A stretch of DNA of 64,000 nt from CALKZN01 sp050633785 (GTDB lineage: Bacteria; Pseudomonadota; Gammaproteobacteria; Arenicellales; Arenicellaceae), in the NCBI GenBank assembly GCA_050633785.1, contig JBOEHE010000002.1, positions 5,832 through 69,831 on the forward strand, read 5' to 3'. This document shows, in pieces, positions 16,678-26,025 of this stretch; position 1 is the stretch's first letter, and each line of letters begins with the position of its first letter. Made by a program: the position numbers and the translations under genes. The notes beneath the pieces were generated by a model, which was not told the origin of the DNA, did not search any database, and saw nothing but the letters and a program-made list of their open reading frames with translations.

Positions 16678-17652
16678 CTATACAACTTGATCACCTGGTT
16701 TTTGACCGGAGAAAAACTGATCAAGGTTCTGAATTGCTCGAAATCCCATAGCTTCTCGCGTAGCTGCAGTGGCACTTCCCAGATGGGGTAACAGCACTGC
16801 ATTCTGCAATGATAAATACCTTGAATTGATCGACGGTTCATTGCTGTAAACATCCAAACCAGCGCCGGCAATTGTGTTCTGCTCTAAAGCATCAAGCAAT
16901 GCTTGCTCATCAATCACTTCACCTCGGGCAGTATTAATAAGATACGCACCCGGCTTCATGCTGTTGATCAACTGTTGATTAACCAGATGTGTATTTTCCA
17001 CACCACCAGGGCAATGCAATGAGACAAAATCTGAGTTGAAAAATACATCCTCCAGAGTTTCCACCTGAACAGCATTGTATTGCGCTAAGACTGATGGGTC
17101 GACAGGTGAGCGGTTGAAAACCAGTATCTCCATGCCAAAGCCAATAGCTCGTTTAGCCGTTTCCCGACCAATGCGACCAAAGCCAACGATACCTAAAGTT
17201 GCTCCCGACACTTTTGATCCAATCAAATGTGTCGGTCGCCACCCACTCCACTGACCACTGCGCAATTCTCGCTCACCTTCACCGGCTCTGCGAGCCACCA
17301 TCAGCATCAATGTAATCGCAATGTCCGCAGTACATTCACTGAGTACATCAGGTGTATTAGTCACTGCAATACCATGCTTTGATGCAGCATTTATATCAAT
17401 ATGGCTATAGCCCACACCATAATTAGCGATGACTTTAGTACGAATATCGCTGTTGTTAGCCAGTTCAAATACGTTGGCTCCGACATTGTCTGTGACGGTA
17501 GTTAGCAGCGCATCAGCAGAGCATAATGCACTCTGCATTTCGGCAATGCTGAACGCGGTGTCAGTTTGATTAAATTCGACATCGTAGTTTTGTGCCAGTT
17601 TAGCTTCTACCGCAGCTGGCCACCGACGGGTGACAATGACTTTTGGCTTCAT
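16678..17652 (-). CDS. hprA: Hydroxypyruvate/glyoxylate reductase (D-2-hydroxyacid dehydrogenase)
   Basis: This 324-residue enzyme has the D-2-hydroxyacid dehydrogenase layout: VIANYGVGYSHIDINAA, the NAD-binding LGIVGFGRIGRETAKRA, LINTARGEVIDEQALL with the Arg, a Glu in GLDVYSNEP, and the catalytic His in LLPHLGSAT. In the serine cycle it reduces hydroxypyruvate to glycerate. The genes on either side (mtkB upstream, glycerate kinase downstream) support that role over general glyoxylate reduction. Confidence 0.88.
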   Translation of the reverse strand: MKPKVIVTRRWPAAVEAKLAQNYDVEFNQTDTAFSIAEMQSALCSADALLTTVTDNVGANVFELANNSDIRTKVIANYGVGYSHIDINAASKHGIAVTNTPDVLSECTADIAITLMLMVARRAGEGERELRSGQWSGWRPTHLIGSKVSGATLGIVGFGRIGRETAKRAIGFGMEILVFNRSPVDPSVLAQYNAVQVETLEDVFFNSDFVSLHCPGGVENTHLVNQQLINSMKPGAYLINTARGEVIDEQALLDALEQNTIAGAGLDVYSNEPSINSRYLSLQNAVLLPHLGSATAATREAMGFRAIQNLDQFFSGQKPGDQVV

Positions 17653-17702
17653 ATTACAGTTACTCCACGTGTTAGGGTCATACAGTTCTTTTCTCAGTCA
17701 GT

Positions 17703-18596
17703 TTATGCACTAGATGATGCAAAAACGGATGCTACTGTATTACCAATTTCAGATGGGTTAGGCGCAATAACTGCCCCAACTTCTCTGAGTATTTCAACTT
17801 TCTCATTTGCGCTTTCACCAAAGGCAGAAATGATAGCACCAGCATGGCCCATTGTTCGACCTTTGGGTGCTGTGAGTCCAGCAACATAAGCCACCACAGG
17901 TTTGCTCATGTGGTCTCGGATATACTCCGCAGCTTCAGCTTCCTGCGGCCCACCAATTTCACCGACCAATACGACTATATCAGTATCATCATCAGCATCA
18001 AACAACTTAATAATATCTAGAAATGAGCTGCCGTTAATGGGGTCTCCACCAATTCCGACACTGGTAGAAATGCCAATACCAAGGTCATTCATCTGGGCTG
18101 CTGCTTCATATCCAAGTGTTCCTGAACGGGCAACAACACCCACATTGCCTGGCTTATAGATATTTCCCGGCATAATGCCCAACAAGGCTTTGCCTGGACT
18201 GATAATACCCGCGCAGTTTGGACCAAGCAGTGTCATACGGTTCGCTTCGCGGTAGCGGCGCATATAACGTTTTACCCGAATCATATCCTGAGCCGGGATA
18301 CCATCAGTGATGGCCACACACAGGCGAATGCCTCCATCAGCAGCCTCCATAATGGAGTCCGCAGCAAAAGGTGGAGGAACCATAACCACACAGGCGGTTG
18401 CACCCGTTTCAGCAACGGCTTCCTTTACCGTATTAAATACCGGCACTCCTTCAACGCTCGCGCCACCTTTGCCGGGCGTAACACCACCCACAATGTTTGT
18501 TCCATACTCGATCATTTCTTTGCAATGAAATGCGCCAATCTTGCCGGTAATACCCAGCACTAATACCGGTGTTTCACGATCTACTAAAATACTCAT
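17703..18596 (-). CDS. mtkB: Malate thiokinase alpha subunit (malate-CoA ligase, SucD-like)
   Basis: The 297-residue protein is a CoA-ligase alpha subunit with a CoA-binding Rossmann domain (VLVLGITGKIGAFHCKEM), a NCAGIISPGKA segment, VARSGTLGYEAAAQM, and the phospho-His loop GRTMGHAGAIISAFG. The family includes succinyl-CoA synthetase. The malate assignment follows from its neighbours mtkA, sgaA and hprA and from mclA nearby. With mtkA it converts malate to malyl-CoA using ATP. Its start overlaps the mtkA stop by four bases. Confidence 0.88.
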   Translation of the reverse strand: MSILVDRETPVLVLGITGKIGAFHCKEMIEYGTNIVGGVTPGKGGASVEGVPVFNTVKEAVAETGATACVVMVPPPFAADSIMEAADGGIRLCVAITDGIPAQDMIRVKRYMRRYREANRMTLLGPNCAGIISPGKALLGIMPGNIYKPGNVGVVARSGTLGYEAAAQMNDLGIGISTSVGIGGDPINGSSFLDIIKLFDADDDTDIVVLVGEIGGPQEAEAAEYIRDHMSKPVVAYVAGLTAPKGRTMGHAGAIISAFGESANEKVEILREVGAVIAPNPSEIGNTVASVFASSSA

Positions 18597-19783
18597 GACG
18601 CTACAACCTCCAAATTGCCCTTGTTATCAACGGCCTTCACCGCTCTTTCAGCCGCTTCAGCCAGTGTATTTGCACGAATGATTGGCAAACCACTCTTAGC
18701 TAAAATCTTTCGGCCTTTCTCAACATTGGTTCCTGCCAACCGAACCACAATTGGTACATCGATAGGGTTCTTTGTGATAGCTTGCACAATGCCCTCAGCA
18801 ACCCAGTCGCATCGATTTATACCGGCAAATATATTGACTAAAACCGTAGATACATTAGTGTCAGACAAAACCAGTCTGAGTGCTTTGGCAACACGTTCCG
18901 GGCTTGCACCACCACCAATATCAAGAAAGTTTGCGGGCTCTCCGCCAGCCTGCATAACCATGTCCATAGTAGCCATAGCCAATCCAGCTCCATTAACGAT
19001 ACAACCGATATTGCCGTCTAGACCGACATAACTGAGTCCACGATCCATAGCGCGAGTCTCACGTTTGTCTTCCTGAGACTTATCTCTGAGCTCAGCGACC
19101 TCTGGGTGCCGGAATAGACCATTATCATCAAAGGTCATCTTGGCATCTAATGCATAAATCAAGTCTTCAGAAGTAATGACCAATGGATTGATTTCAACCA
19201 TAGTTGCGTCCAGTTCTTCGAATGCTCGATAGCAGCCCATAATAGTTTCAACGGCTTGATTCATTAATGCAGAATCAATACCCAGTTTGAAAGCAATTTC
19301 ACGAGCCTGAAAAGCCTGCATACCAACAGCAGGTTCCACCACACAACGTACAATGCTGTCCGGTTCCTTGACGGATATTTCCTCAATTTCCATACCGCCA
19401 GAACCTGATGCCACAACCATGACCCGTTCAGATTTTCTATCAAGAACAAAACCAAGATAAAGCTCTCGCTCAATCGGCACTGCACCCTCTACATACACTC
19501 GATAGACAATTTTCCCATCGGCGCCGGTTTGATCCGTGATCAGTTTCTTACCGAATAACTTGTCAGCAGCATCATAGACTTCGTTTTCGTCTTTGCACAG
19601 GGTGACACCGCCAGCCTTGCCTCGCCCGCCACTATGAATCTGAGCTTTTATCGCCCATTGACTGCCGCCGATTTCTCGTGCTCGATAAGCAGCCTGCTCT
19701 GGACTATATGACACAGCCCCCCTTGGTACACGAACTCCAAATCCTGCGAGAAGTTCTTTAGCTTGATATTCATGAATATCCAT
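18593..19783 (-). CDS. mtkA: Malate thiokinase beta subunit (malate-CoA ligase, SucC-like)
   Basis: The 396-residue product begins MDIHEYQAKELLAGFGVRVP, the usual ATP-grasp opening of SucC/MtkA proteins. It continues with IKAQIHSGGRGKAGGV, ATMVEINPLV, NGAGLAMATMDMV and FLDIGGGASPERV. It supplies the ATP-grasp half of malate-CoA ligase. It lies 25 bases downstream of sgaA and overlaps mtkB. The order sgaA-mtkA-mtkB-hprA marks it as the serine-cycle enzyme and not a TCA-cycle succinyl-CoA synthetase. Confidence 0.9.
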   Translation of the reverse strand: MDIHEYQAKELLAGFGVRVPRGAVSYSPEQAAYRAREIGGSQWAIKAQIHSGGRGKAGGVTLCKDENEVYDAADKLFGKKLITDQTGADGKIVYRVYVEGAVPIERELYLGFVLDRKSERVMVVASGSGGMEIEEISVKEPDSIVRCVVEPAVGMQAFQAREIAFKLGIDSALMNQAVETIMGCYRAFEELDATMVEINPLVITSEDLIYALDAKMTFDDNGLFRHPEVAELRDKSQEDKRETRAMDRGLSYVGLDGNIGCIVNGAGLAMATMDMVMQAGGEPANFLDIGGGASPERVAKALRLVLSDTNVSTVLVNIFAGINRCDWVAEGIVQAITKNPIDVPIVVRLAGTNVEKGRKILAKSGLPIIRANTLAEAAERAVKAVDNKGNLEVVAS

Positions 19784-19808
19784 TGTTCTTCACCTCGGTT
19801 TTTTCAGA

Positions 19809-21008
19809 TTAAACAGCTTTAGACAGAGTCGTAACATTTCCGGTGTTAGCCCGAAAATATTCCTGTGCTGCAGCTACACCACTTCCAGCTTCTACAGAGA
19901 TACCAAAATCCCGCAACGCCATTTCTGAACCAGCAATGGCCGTTAAAACCATCAGCTCATTCAGGTCGCCAAGATGGCCAATACGAAACACCTTACCTGC
20001 AACTTCAGATAAACCTGCACCCAGCGACAAGCCATAACGATGATAAGCGTGTTTGATCAATTCACCAGAATCATAGCCCTCGGGAACACAAATAGCGGTT
20101 ACTGTATCAGAATGCCATTGGGGTGCTTTAGCGCAAAGGTCCAAGCCCCAGGCGTCTACAGCATTTCGCACACCAGTCGCCAGATAGGTATGTCTGGCAA
20201 AGACATTTTCCAAGCCTTCTGCCAACAATCGATCTACCGAAACGCGCAAGCCGCGTATCAATGACATAGGTGGTGTATAAGGGAAATAGCCCATTCTATT
20301 GACGTTGATCATGTCTTGAAAGTCAAAATAACACCGATGAAAGCTGTTGGATTCAGACATGCCAAGCGCTTTCTGGCTGATACCGAGAATGGCTAATCCC
20401 GCAGGCAACATAAAGCCTTTTTGAGAACCGGAAACCGCTACATCAACCTGCCATTCGTCCATACGAAAATCAAGGCTTCCTATTGAGCTGACACCATCAA
20501 CAAACAACAATGCCGGATGGTTCGCAGAATCCAGAGCTTTACGTACACCTTCTATGTCACTGGTGACACCAGTCGCGGTTTCGTTGTGTGTCGCAAGCAC
20601 AGCTTTGATTGTGTGATCACTATCAGCTTGCAGTCGTTGAGCGTATATATCCAAAGGAACACCTTCGCCCCATTCGACATCGATGACTTCAACCTCCAGA
20701 CCCATGCGTTGACATAAATCAATCCACAAATGAGAGAATTGTCCAAATCGTGCTGCCAAAACCTTGTCGCCAGGATTCAATGTGTTGGTGATAGCAGCCT
20801 CCCAACCAGCCGTTCCAGATGCAGGAAACAACAGTACATGACCGTCTTCTGTTTTGAAGATCTTTTTAAGATCATCAAATAAAGGCAGGACAAATTCAGG
20901 TAAATCAGGAGCACGATGATCTTCCATTGGAATGTCAATCGCCTTGCGAACACTCTCTGGGACATTAGTCGGCCCAGGTACAAATAAATTTCGATTTCCG
21001 GTCAACAT
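19809..21008 (-). CDS. sgaA: Serine-glyoxylate aminotransferase
   Basis: The 399-residue PLP enzyme begins with RNLFVPGPTNVPESV and contains LLFPASGTAGWEAA, VLAARFGQFSHLWID, HNETATGVTSDI, LLFVDGVSSIGS, and SGSQKGFMLPAG with the PLP-binding Lys. Near the end is GHLGDLNELMVLTA. This is very close to methylotroph SgaA. It moves the amino group of serine to glyoxylate, giving hydroxypyruvate and glycine. It is the first gene of the minus-strand serine-cycle operon and diverges from a response regulator gene. Confidence 0.93.
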   Translation of the reverse strand: MLTGNRNLFVPGPTNVPESVRKAIDIPMEDHRAPDLPEFVLPLFDDLKKIFKTEDGHVLLFPASGTAGWEAAITNTLNPGDKVLAARFGQFSHLWIDLCQRMGLEVEVIDVEWGEGVPLDIYAQRLQADSDHTIKAVLATHNETATGVTSDIEGVRKALDSANHPALLFVDGVSSIGSLDFRMDEWQVDVAVSGSQKGFMLPAGLAILGISQKALGMSESNSFHRCYFDFQDMINVNRMGYFPYTPPMSLIRGLRVSVDRLLAEGLENVFARHTYLATGVRNAVDAWGLDLCAKAPQWHSDTVTAICVPEGYDSGELIKHAYHRYGLSLGAGLSEVAGKVFRIGHLGDLNELMVLTAIAGSEMALRDFGISVEAGSGVAAAQEYFRANTGNVTTLSKAV

Positions 21009-21193
21009 GACAGGTGCCCTCCGTTAGTTTGATTATTAATGGACTTATTTTTAGCCAACATAAAATAATCATCAACACTCGTTTCTCCACTTTTTACTAA
21101 TAATAAGGATAGCTTACAAACTATATTAAAGTGTAGTATTTGGCAAAAACGAGGTATACTCCCCTATCCTTTAGACTAGGTTTTGGGGTAATT

Positions 21194-21823
21194 ATGGAAA
21201 AAATAGACATATCTTTAGCTGATAGCAACTCTTTGATGCTATCCGCCTTGTCCGAAATATTCGAAAAAGATGGACGGTTCAGTCTAGTGAGCACAACAAG
21301 TACAGCCGAAGCTTTCTTACAGGCTGCGCTCACAGTCCCTTGTTCAGTAGCCGTTATCGATTGGTCACTACCCTCTCTGGGTGGTGAAAAGTTGATCCAA
21401 ATTCTTCGGGAACAAGAGTCACCCATGCGAGTTATAGTCTGCACGCACGGCAACTCCAACGATTTACCCAAACGTGCTATGGCGGCCGGAGCCGCTGGTT
21501 TTTTTCGCCACTCAGATGCCCCAGAACAATTACTGAAAACAACAGCAGAAGTTGCCAATGGCAAAATGGTGTTTCCCTATCTCGATGTCCGATATTTGCA
21601 TGATCCATTTCAATCTCTTACCAAAACTGAAAAAACGCTGCTGGCTTCTTTATCACTGGGGCGAACCAATCAGGAGCTGTCAGATGATCATGGCATTACC
21701 ATCAACACTGTAAAATTCCACCTGCGTAATTTATACGACAAATTATCGGTCAAAAATAGAACTCAGGCTATCGCCTTCTATTACTCCAAGACCTTACCGG
21801 GAGATATCGACTCCGACACATAA
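21194..21823 (+). CDS. NarL/FixJ-type response regulator divergent from the serine-cycle operon
   Basis: From the ATG at 21194 the product has 209 residues. The frame is open further upstream to 21140, but without homology-like sequence. The N-terminal receiver domain has the phospho-acceptor Asp in AVIDWSLPS and a THGNS switch region. The C-terminal LuxR helix-turn-helix reads LGRTNQELSDDHGITINTVK and continues FHLRNLYDKL. No kinase gene is adjacent. The early acidic pair is SLADSNS, less standard than usual. Its divergent place next to sgaA suggests control of serine-cycle genes; this is inference. Confidence 0.85.
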   Translation: MEKIDISLADSNSLMLSALSEIFEKDGRFSLVSTTSTAEAFLQAALTVPCSVAVIDWSLPSLGGEKLIQILREQESPMRVIVCTHGNSNDLPKRAMAAGAAGFFRHSDAPEQLLKTTAEVANGKMVFPYLDVRYLHDPFQSLTKTEKTLLASLSLGRTNQELSDDHGITINTVKFHLRNLYDKLSVKNRTQAIAFYYSKTLPGDIDSDT

Positions 21824-21955
21824 TTAACCATAAGACAGTCAAAAGGAATCAGGACCTGGTTTTTATTCAAACCAGAGAACAAGGCAAGAAGCTCATAAAA
21901 CCAACGATAGTTGCATGGGCTTCCCACCCTTTCTGCGCATTTGCCAATAAATAAG

Positions 21956-23458
21956 CTACCAGTTTTTGCGCTTCCAACGTCCCTTGCTGGCAGGTCGTGC
22001 TTCTGCTGTGCCATTTATAAGGTCTATCATATAATCATTCGCCATATCACCAAAGACATTGCAAACCCTTCTGCTTTCGTCGACTGCTGCCTGAAAATGC
22101 ACACCAGCCCAGACACGGCTTTGCCCACAATCATCAGCGAACTCAGTCCATGTGTCATAATTCAACACCGTATCTACAGCTGGCGTAACCCCTGGTTCAA
22201 TTCGTGAAGAACCAGCTGCTCTAGGGATCTGATAAAACAAGTTATCATTGCCTAAAAACAATCTGGCTGATTGGCTATGAGCTGCGCAAAAACACGCTGA
22301 AGCAGAGGGATATTCTGGATGATCAGCTTCTTCAAGATAACTTTTCCATTGGTTAGCAGGCAAAACGGTAGTGCCCTTGCCCGGCCCACCCCAGGCAGTT
22401 ATGGGTTGGCTGCCATACAAATAGTTGATAGCACTGAAAGGGCGGACCGCGTCATACCTGCGCTTTTCCTTCCAGATAAAAATACCGGCATCATGAGCAG
22501 ACATGTTTGTCAGAAAATCCAACTGGATAAATTCCAGCAATGATAAACCTTGAGACAAGCCAGCAAATACAGCTGAAAAACCCAGAGACTGAATTTTATT
22601 ATCAAACAACTCTGCTTTTAATTTCTGTTCATCAGTTAGATTCGCGGAAGCCTGCAACACTTCATCTGCCTGATTTTTATAGGCATAAAAATTTCTATGA
22701 TTACTGGCACGTGGTTTGCGAACTCGGAGAAACCGAGGGGTTTTGTAGGAATAAGGCTCAACAAAAGCGTATTGTGGCGTCACAAATTGCTGAATTTTGT
22801 AAATCCCTATGCCTTGTATTTGCAAATCAGGCTGCCATCTCGACGGATTTCTCAAACGATAAGCAGTATTGACTGGACGGTATTGAGTGTAATCACTGTA
22901 AGGCGTGGGATTAAAGCTCCTGCCAACATCACCCAATTGATTCATGCCATCATTAATACGACCTGCAACAACCGCCTCGCCTGCTACATTACCCAAACCA
23001 ACAGGTGTCGTTATATCCAAACTATTGTCATCCGGATCCAGACCAACATCTATCAACATATCTCGCCATGTCTGGTTACTGACTGGCAGTAAACTATTTA
23101 ATACTCGGTAACTCGCATACAACAATGCGATATTAATATTCAAGTTGGTTGCAGCTTCTGCAGCAGGCCGCCTGCCAAGCCGGGAATAAACACCCACAGC
23201 CGTTGGGTGATAAGGTGCGGTGGCATCAAACCATGAGTTTGTCACCATTGATGTAATCCTCAAGACCAGTGTTGCATCACCACCTGATAATGACACTTTT
23301 TCAGTCACTACAGGTTCCACCGTTTGAATAACGATTTCGAAAGCGGCATTACCCGTATCAAAATCAAAAGGCATTGCCTGTGCTTGAGAGACACAGAAAC
23401 AACTAACTAGTGCAATAAACAGACACTTCATTACTTTTATGGGTGTGTTAAAAACCAT
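21956..23458 (-). CDS. Secreted vanadium-dependent haloperoxidase/PAP2-like protein
   Basis: The ATG at 23458 has GGAGG seven bases upstream and gives 500 residues. This start is better than the TTG at 23470. A signal peptide is visible (KCLFIALVSCFCVSQAQA). The C-terminal half carries the vanadate or phosphate pocket pattern of this superfamily: WKEKRRYDAVRPF, then DHPEYPSASACFCAAHSQS in place of the canonical PSGHS, then SRVWAGVHFQAAVDESRR with the last Arg and His. It may be an extracytoplasmic haloperoxidase or an acid phosphatase. It stands alone between serine-cycle genes. Confidence 0.75.
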   Translation of the reverse strand: MVFNTPIKVMKCLFIALVSCFCVSQAQAMPFDFDTGNAAFEIVIQTVEPVVTEKVSLSGGDATLVLRITSMVTNSWFDATAPYHPTAVGVYSRLGRRPAAEAATNLNINIALLYASYRVLNSLLPVSNQTWRDMLIDVGLDPDDNSLDITTPVGLGNVAGEAVVAGRINDGMNQLGDVGRSFNPTPYSDYTQYRPVNTAYRLRNPSRWQPDLQIQGIGIYKIQQFVTPQYAFVEPYSYKTPRFLRVRKPRASNHRNFYAYKNQADEVLQASANLTDEQKLKAELFDNKIQSLGFSAVFAGLSQGLSLLEFIQLDFLTNMSAHDAGIFIWKEKRRYDAVRPFSAINYLYGSQPITAWGGPGKGTTVLPANQWKSYLEEADHPEYPSASACFCAAHSQSARLFLGNDNLFYQIPRAAGSSRIEPGVTPAVDTVLNYDTWTEFADDCGQSRVWAGVHFQAAVDESRRVCNVFGDMANDYMIDLINGTAEARPASKGRWKRKNW

Positions 23459-23846
23459 TACTACCTCCAATTGTGGTTATGTGGCGGGCATACCCAATTA
23501 AAGAGAAACAATGCATTCAATGCTTTTAAAAAATTCCAACAATTCAGCCTGTAAACAAACATTGGTTCTACGTTTATTGAAAATGCCTTTATCGTAAATC
23601 GCAAGCTTAAAAGCCTGTCTTATTGGAACTATATTGGAACTATGTGGGTCATTAGCATAACCCTTCTGAAAGCATAAAATGACTATTATTGCCGTCACTT
23701 TACACTCAAAAAAAGCAAATTGACCGAATATTTGTTAGTTTTCCACCAGTCAAGAAACTCTACGAAACTATCTATTTACACTAATCTGCTATATTTTTGC
23801 AATCAATCTCCAGGACTGCCTTGTCCTGGAGAAGAACTGCTTTATC
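23459..23846. other. Intergenic region with an inverted repeat downstream of mclA
   Basis: No convincing gene is seen in these 388 bases. A 9-base-pair inverted repeat, CTCCAGGAC/GTCCTGGAG, at 23808-23831 lies just after the mclA stop (minus strand). It is a candidate terminator, although it has no long T-run. The rest is A/T-rich and presumably holds the haloperoxidase promoter. Confidence 0.45.
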
Positions 23847-24824
23847 TTACAATGAAAGTTGCTCCACCTTGGCAACCAATGCCTCAGCTTGTCGAATGGA
23901 TGCGTAGTCAATCAACCGGCCATTCAATGAAACCGCACCTTTGCCTTCTGCCGCTGCATCACGCATAGCCTTGAGTATGTCTCTGGCTTGCCCTACTTCC
24001 TTTTCAGATGGGCTCATCGCGTGATTGGCCAATTCTATCTGACTTGGGTGAATTGCCCATTTACCTTCACAACCCAATGTTGCTGCACGCATGGCAGCAG
24101 CCTTGAATCCATCCGGGTCAGAAAAATCACCAAAAGGTCCATCAACCGGTCTCAGCCCATTAGCTCGAGCTGCAATCACTAACTTAGATAAAGCATGATG
24201 CCACATGTCTCCCCAATGAATTGAACGCGATGAGTCGTCATTTGAAGCATCCGTCAACACGGAATAATCTGGATTTACTCCGCCGATATTCGTGGTTCTT
24301 GCTCGTATGGAAGCGGAATAATCAGCCACTCCAAAATGCAATGATTCCAGTCGTGGGCTGGACTCAGCAATTGAATTAATATTTTTCATTCCCAAGGCAG
24401 TTTCAATGATCAACTCAAAGCCAATTTTCTTCTTCGCTCCAGTTGCTACTTCCAACTGACTAACCAACATATCCAGAGCGTAGACATCGGCTGCATTGCC
24501 AACTTTTGGAATCATAATGAGGTCCAGTTTATCCACTGCCTTTTCCAGAATATCAACAACATCTCGATACATATAATGTGTATCCAGACCATTTATCCTC
24601 ACCGACATCGTTTTTCCCTGCCAGTCAATCTCATGCAGCGCTTGAATGATATTGGATCTGGCAACTTCTTTATCATCTGGTGCGACAGCATCTTCAAGAT
24701 CTAAAAAAATAACATCCGCAGCAGAAGAAGCCGCTTTTTCAAACAACTGCGGCTGACTGCCCGGCACTGCCAGTTCGCTTCTGTTTAAACGCGGTGAAAC
24801 TTGATCTATTGTCTGAAAGCTCAT
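23847..24824 (-). CDS. mclA: Malyl-CoA lyase
   Basis: The 325-residue protein matches methylotroph MclA along its whole length. It opens with PRLNRSELAVPGSQPQLFEK, then ADVIFLDLEDAVAPDDKE, VRINGLDTHYMYRDVVD, IMIPKVG, LIIETALG, HFGVADYSASIRAR, and GKWAIHPSQIELAN. It cleaves malyl-CoA to acetyl-CoA and glyoxylate, closing the serine cycle started by sgaA, hprA and mtkAB. It is on the same strand as those genes but separated from them by the haloperoxidase and the divergent regulator, so it is probably transcribed on its own. Confidence 0.93.
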   Translation of the reverse strand: MSFQTIDQVSPRLNRSELAVPGSQPQLFEKAASSAADVIFLDLEDAVAPDDKEVARSNIIQALHEIDWQGKTMSVRINGLDTHYMYRDVVDILEKAVDKLDLIMIPKVGNAADVYALDMLVSQLEVATGAKKKIGFELIIETALGMKNINSIAESSPRLESLHFGVADYSASIRARTTNIGGVNPDYSVLTDASNDDSSRSIHWGDMWHHALSKLVIAARANGLRPVDGPFGDFSDPDGFKAAAMRAATLGCEGKWAIHPSQIELANHAMSPSEKEVGQARDILKAMRDAAAEGKGAVSLNGRLIDYASIRQAEALVAKVEQLSL

Positions 24825-25317
24825 ATTGAAACCCTGTTGTAGTTAACTGGCAACAGCTAACTTGTTGTCGTTAAAACAAGATATATCGGAGACACTATTT
24901 AAGTGGAATTTTCCTACTGAAGCATATTACCAAGGGATAAAAAGTAAGATTTATTACCTTACTCACCTCTGATACCACAAAAAACAGCAGTACGTTTCAA
25001 GCAAGCTTTTAGTATCCAACAGACCTTGCATAGTCAATTTCTTACTATTGTTGCTTTGATAGTTTTCAAAAGAAACGTCCTTAAATGACTAATTGGGTAT
25101 ATTTATGGGCAGGGTTAATCCCATTCTAAAGTATGGTTTTTTGAAAAAAACATACACTAAAGGAGAATTTTACAACCCTTTTGATTAGGTTTTTACTGTT
25201 ATTTGTAATCCAGGGTAGTTTTGCTTTTTCCATTACCTTTGAAGCAACTGCGTTTTAAGCCTTTCCAAGCTGAGCATTAATTACCAACGTCTGCGTGTTT
25301 ATGACCTATATTATTCC
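24825..25317. other. Intergenic region between mclA and the Liv-type ABC operon
   Basis: These 493 A/T-rich bases hold no ORF that I can support. The left part should include the mclA promoter (minus strand), and the right part lies after the livF stop. I see no clear terminator hairpin or repeat. Confidence 0.4.
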
Positions 25318-26025
25318 TTAAATACCTAAATACGCTTTACGAACATGGTCGTTATTAACCAGTCCTTTCGTTTCTCCCTGCAATGTAACAGCTCCGGTTT
25401 CCAACACATACCCTTGATTAGCCAATTCAAGTGCTAAATCTGCATTTTGCTCAACCAGCACAATAGCCACCCCCTGTTGATTAATTTCCAACATAATATT
25501 GGCGATATCCCGCACTATAACCGGAGCCAGCCCTAAAGAAGGCTCATCGAGCAACAACAGTTTTGGACGTGACATTAAAGCTCGAGCTATTGCCAGCATT
25601 TGTTGCTCTCCACCGCTCATCGTACGTGCTAACTGCCCCTTCCTCTCACGTAAGCGAGGAAAATAGCTATACATTTTATCAATATCCTGCTCAATAACAT
25701 CAGTATCATTGCGCACAAAAGCACCCAGGCGTAGATTTTCTTCGACACTGAGGTCTTTGAAAACACGTCGACCTTCAGGCACATGAGCAATACCTAGTTT
25801 CAAAATCTTATCCGCAGCCAATTTTTCGATGTTCTTTCCGGCAAAAATAATTTCACCTGATCGCGGTTGCTCCAAGCCCGAAATAGCACGCAAAGTAGTG
25901 CTTTTGCCAGCACCATTTGCACCAATTAACGTAACAAAGTCAGCTTCCTCTACTTGCAGACTGATTCCTTTTACGGCAGCGACTTGTTGATAATAAACAT
26001 AGACATCTTTCAACTCTAATAACAT
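25318..26025 (-). CDS. livF: Liv-type ABC transporter ATP-binding protein (LivF)
   Basis: The 235-residue ATPase has Walker A GANGAGKST near residues 35-43, the LivF-typical IAHVPEGRRVF, the signature MSGGEQQMLAIARALM, Walker B LLLLDEPSLGLAP, and the switch His region. It energises import through the LivH/LivM channel. Its ATG overlaps the livG stop by one base. It is the last gene of the five-gene cluster. The substrate need not be a branched-chain amino acid. Confidence 0.92.
   Translation of the reverse strand: MLLELKDVYVYYQQVAAVKGISLQVEEADFVTLIGANGAGKSTTLRAISGLEQPRSGEIIFAGKNIEKLAADKILKLGIAHVPEGRRVFKDLSVEENLRLGAFVRNDTDVIEQDIDKMYSYFPRLRERKGQLARTMSGGEQQMLAIARALMSRPKLLLLDEPSLGLAPVIVRDIANIMLEINQQGVAIVLVEQNADLALELANQGYVLETGAVTLQGETKGLVNNDHVRKAYLGI

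Noticed and set aside
17703..19783. mtkA/mtkB as succinyl-CoA synthetase of the TCA cycle
   Set aside because: The pair is flanked by sgaA and hprA, with mclA nearby and no other TCA genes. This is the typical serine-cycle setting of malate thiokinase.
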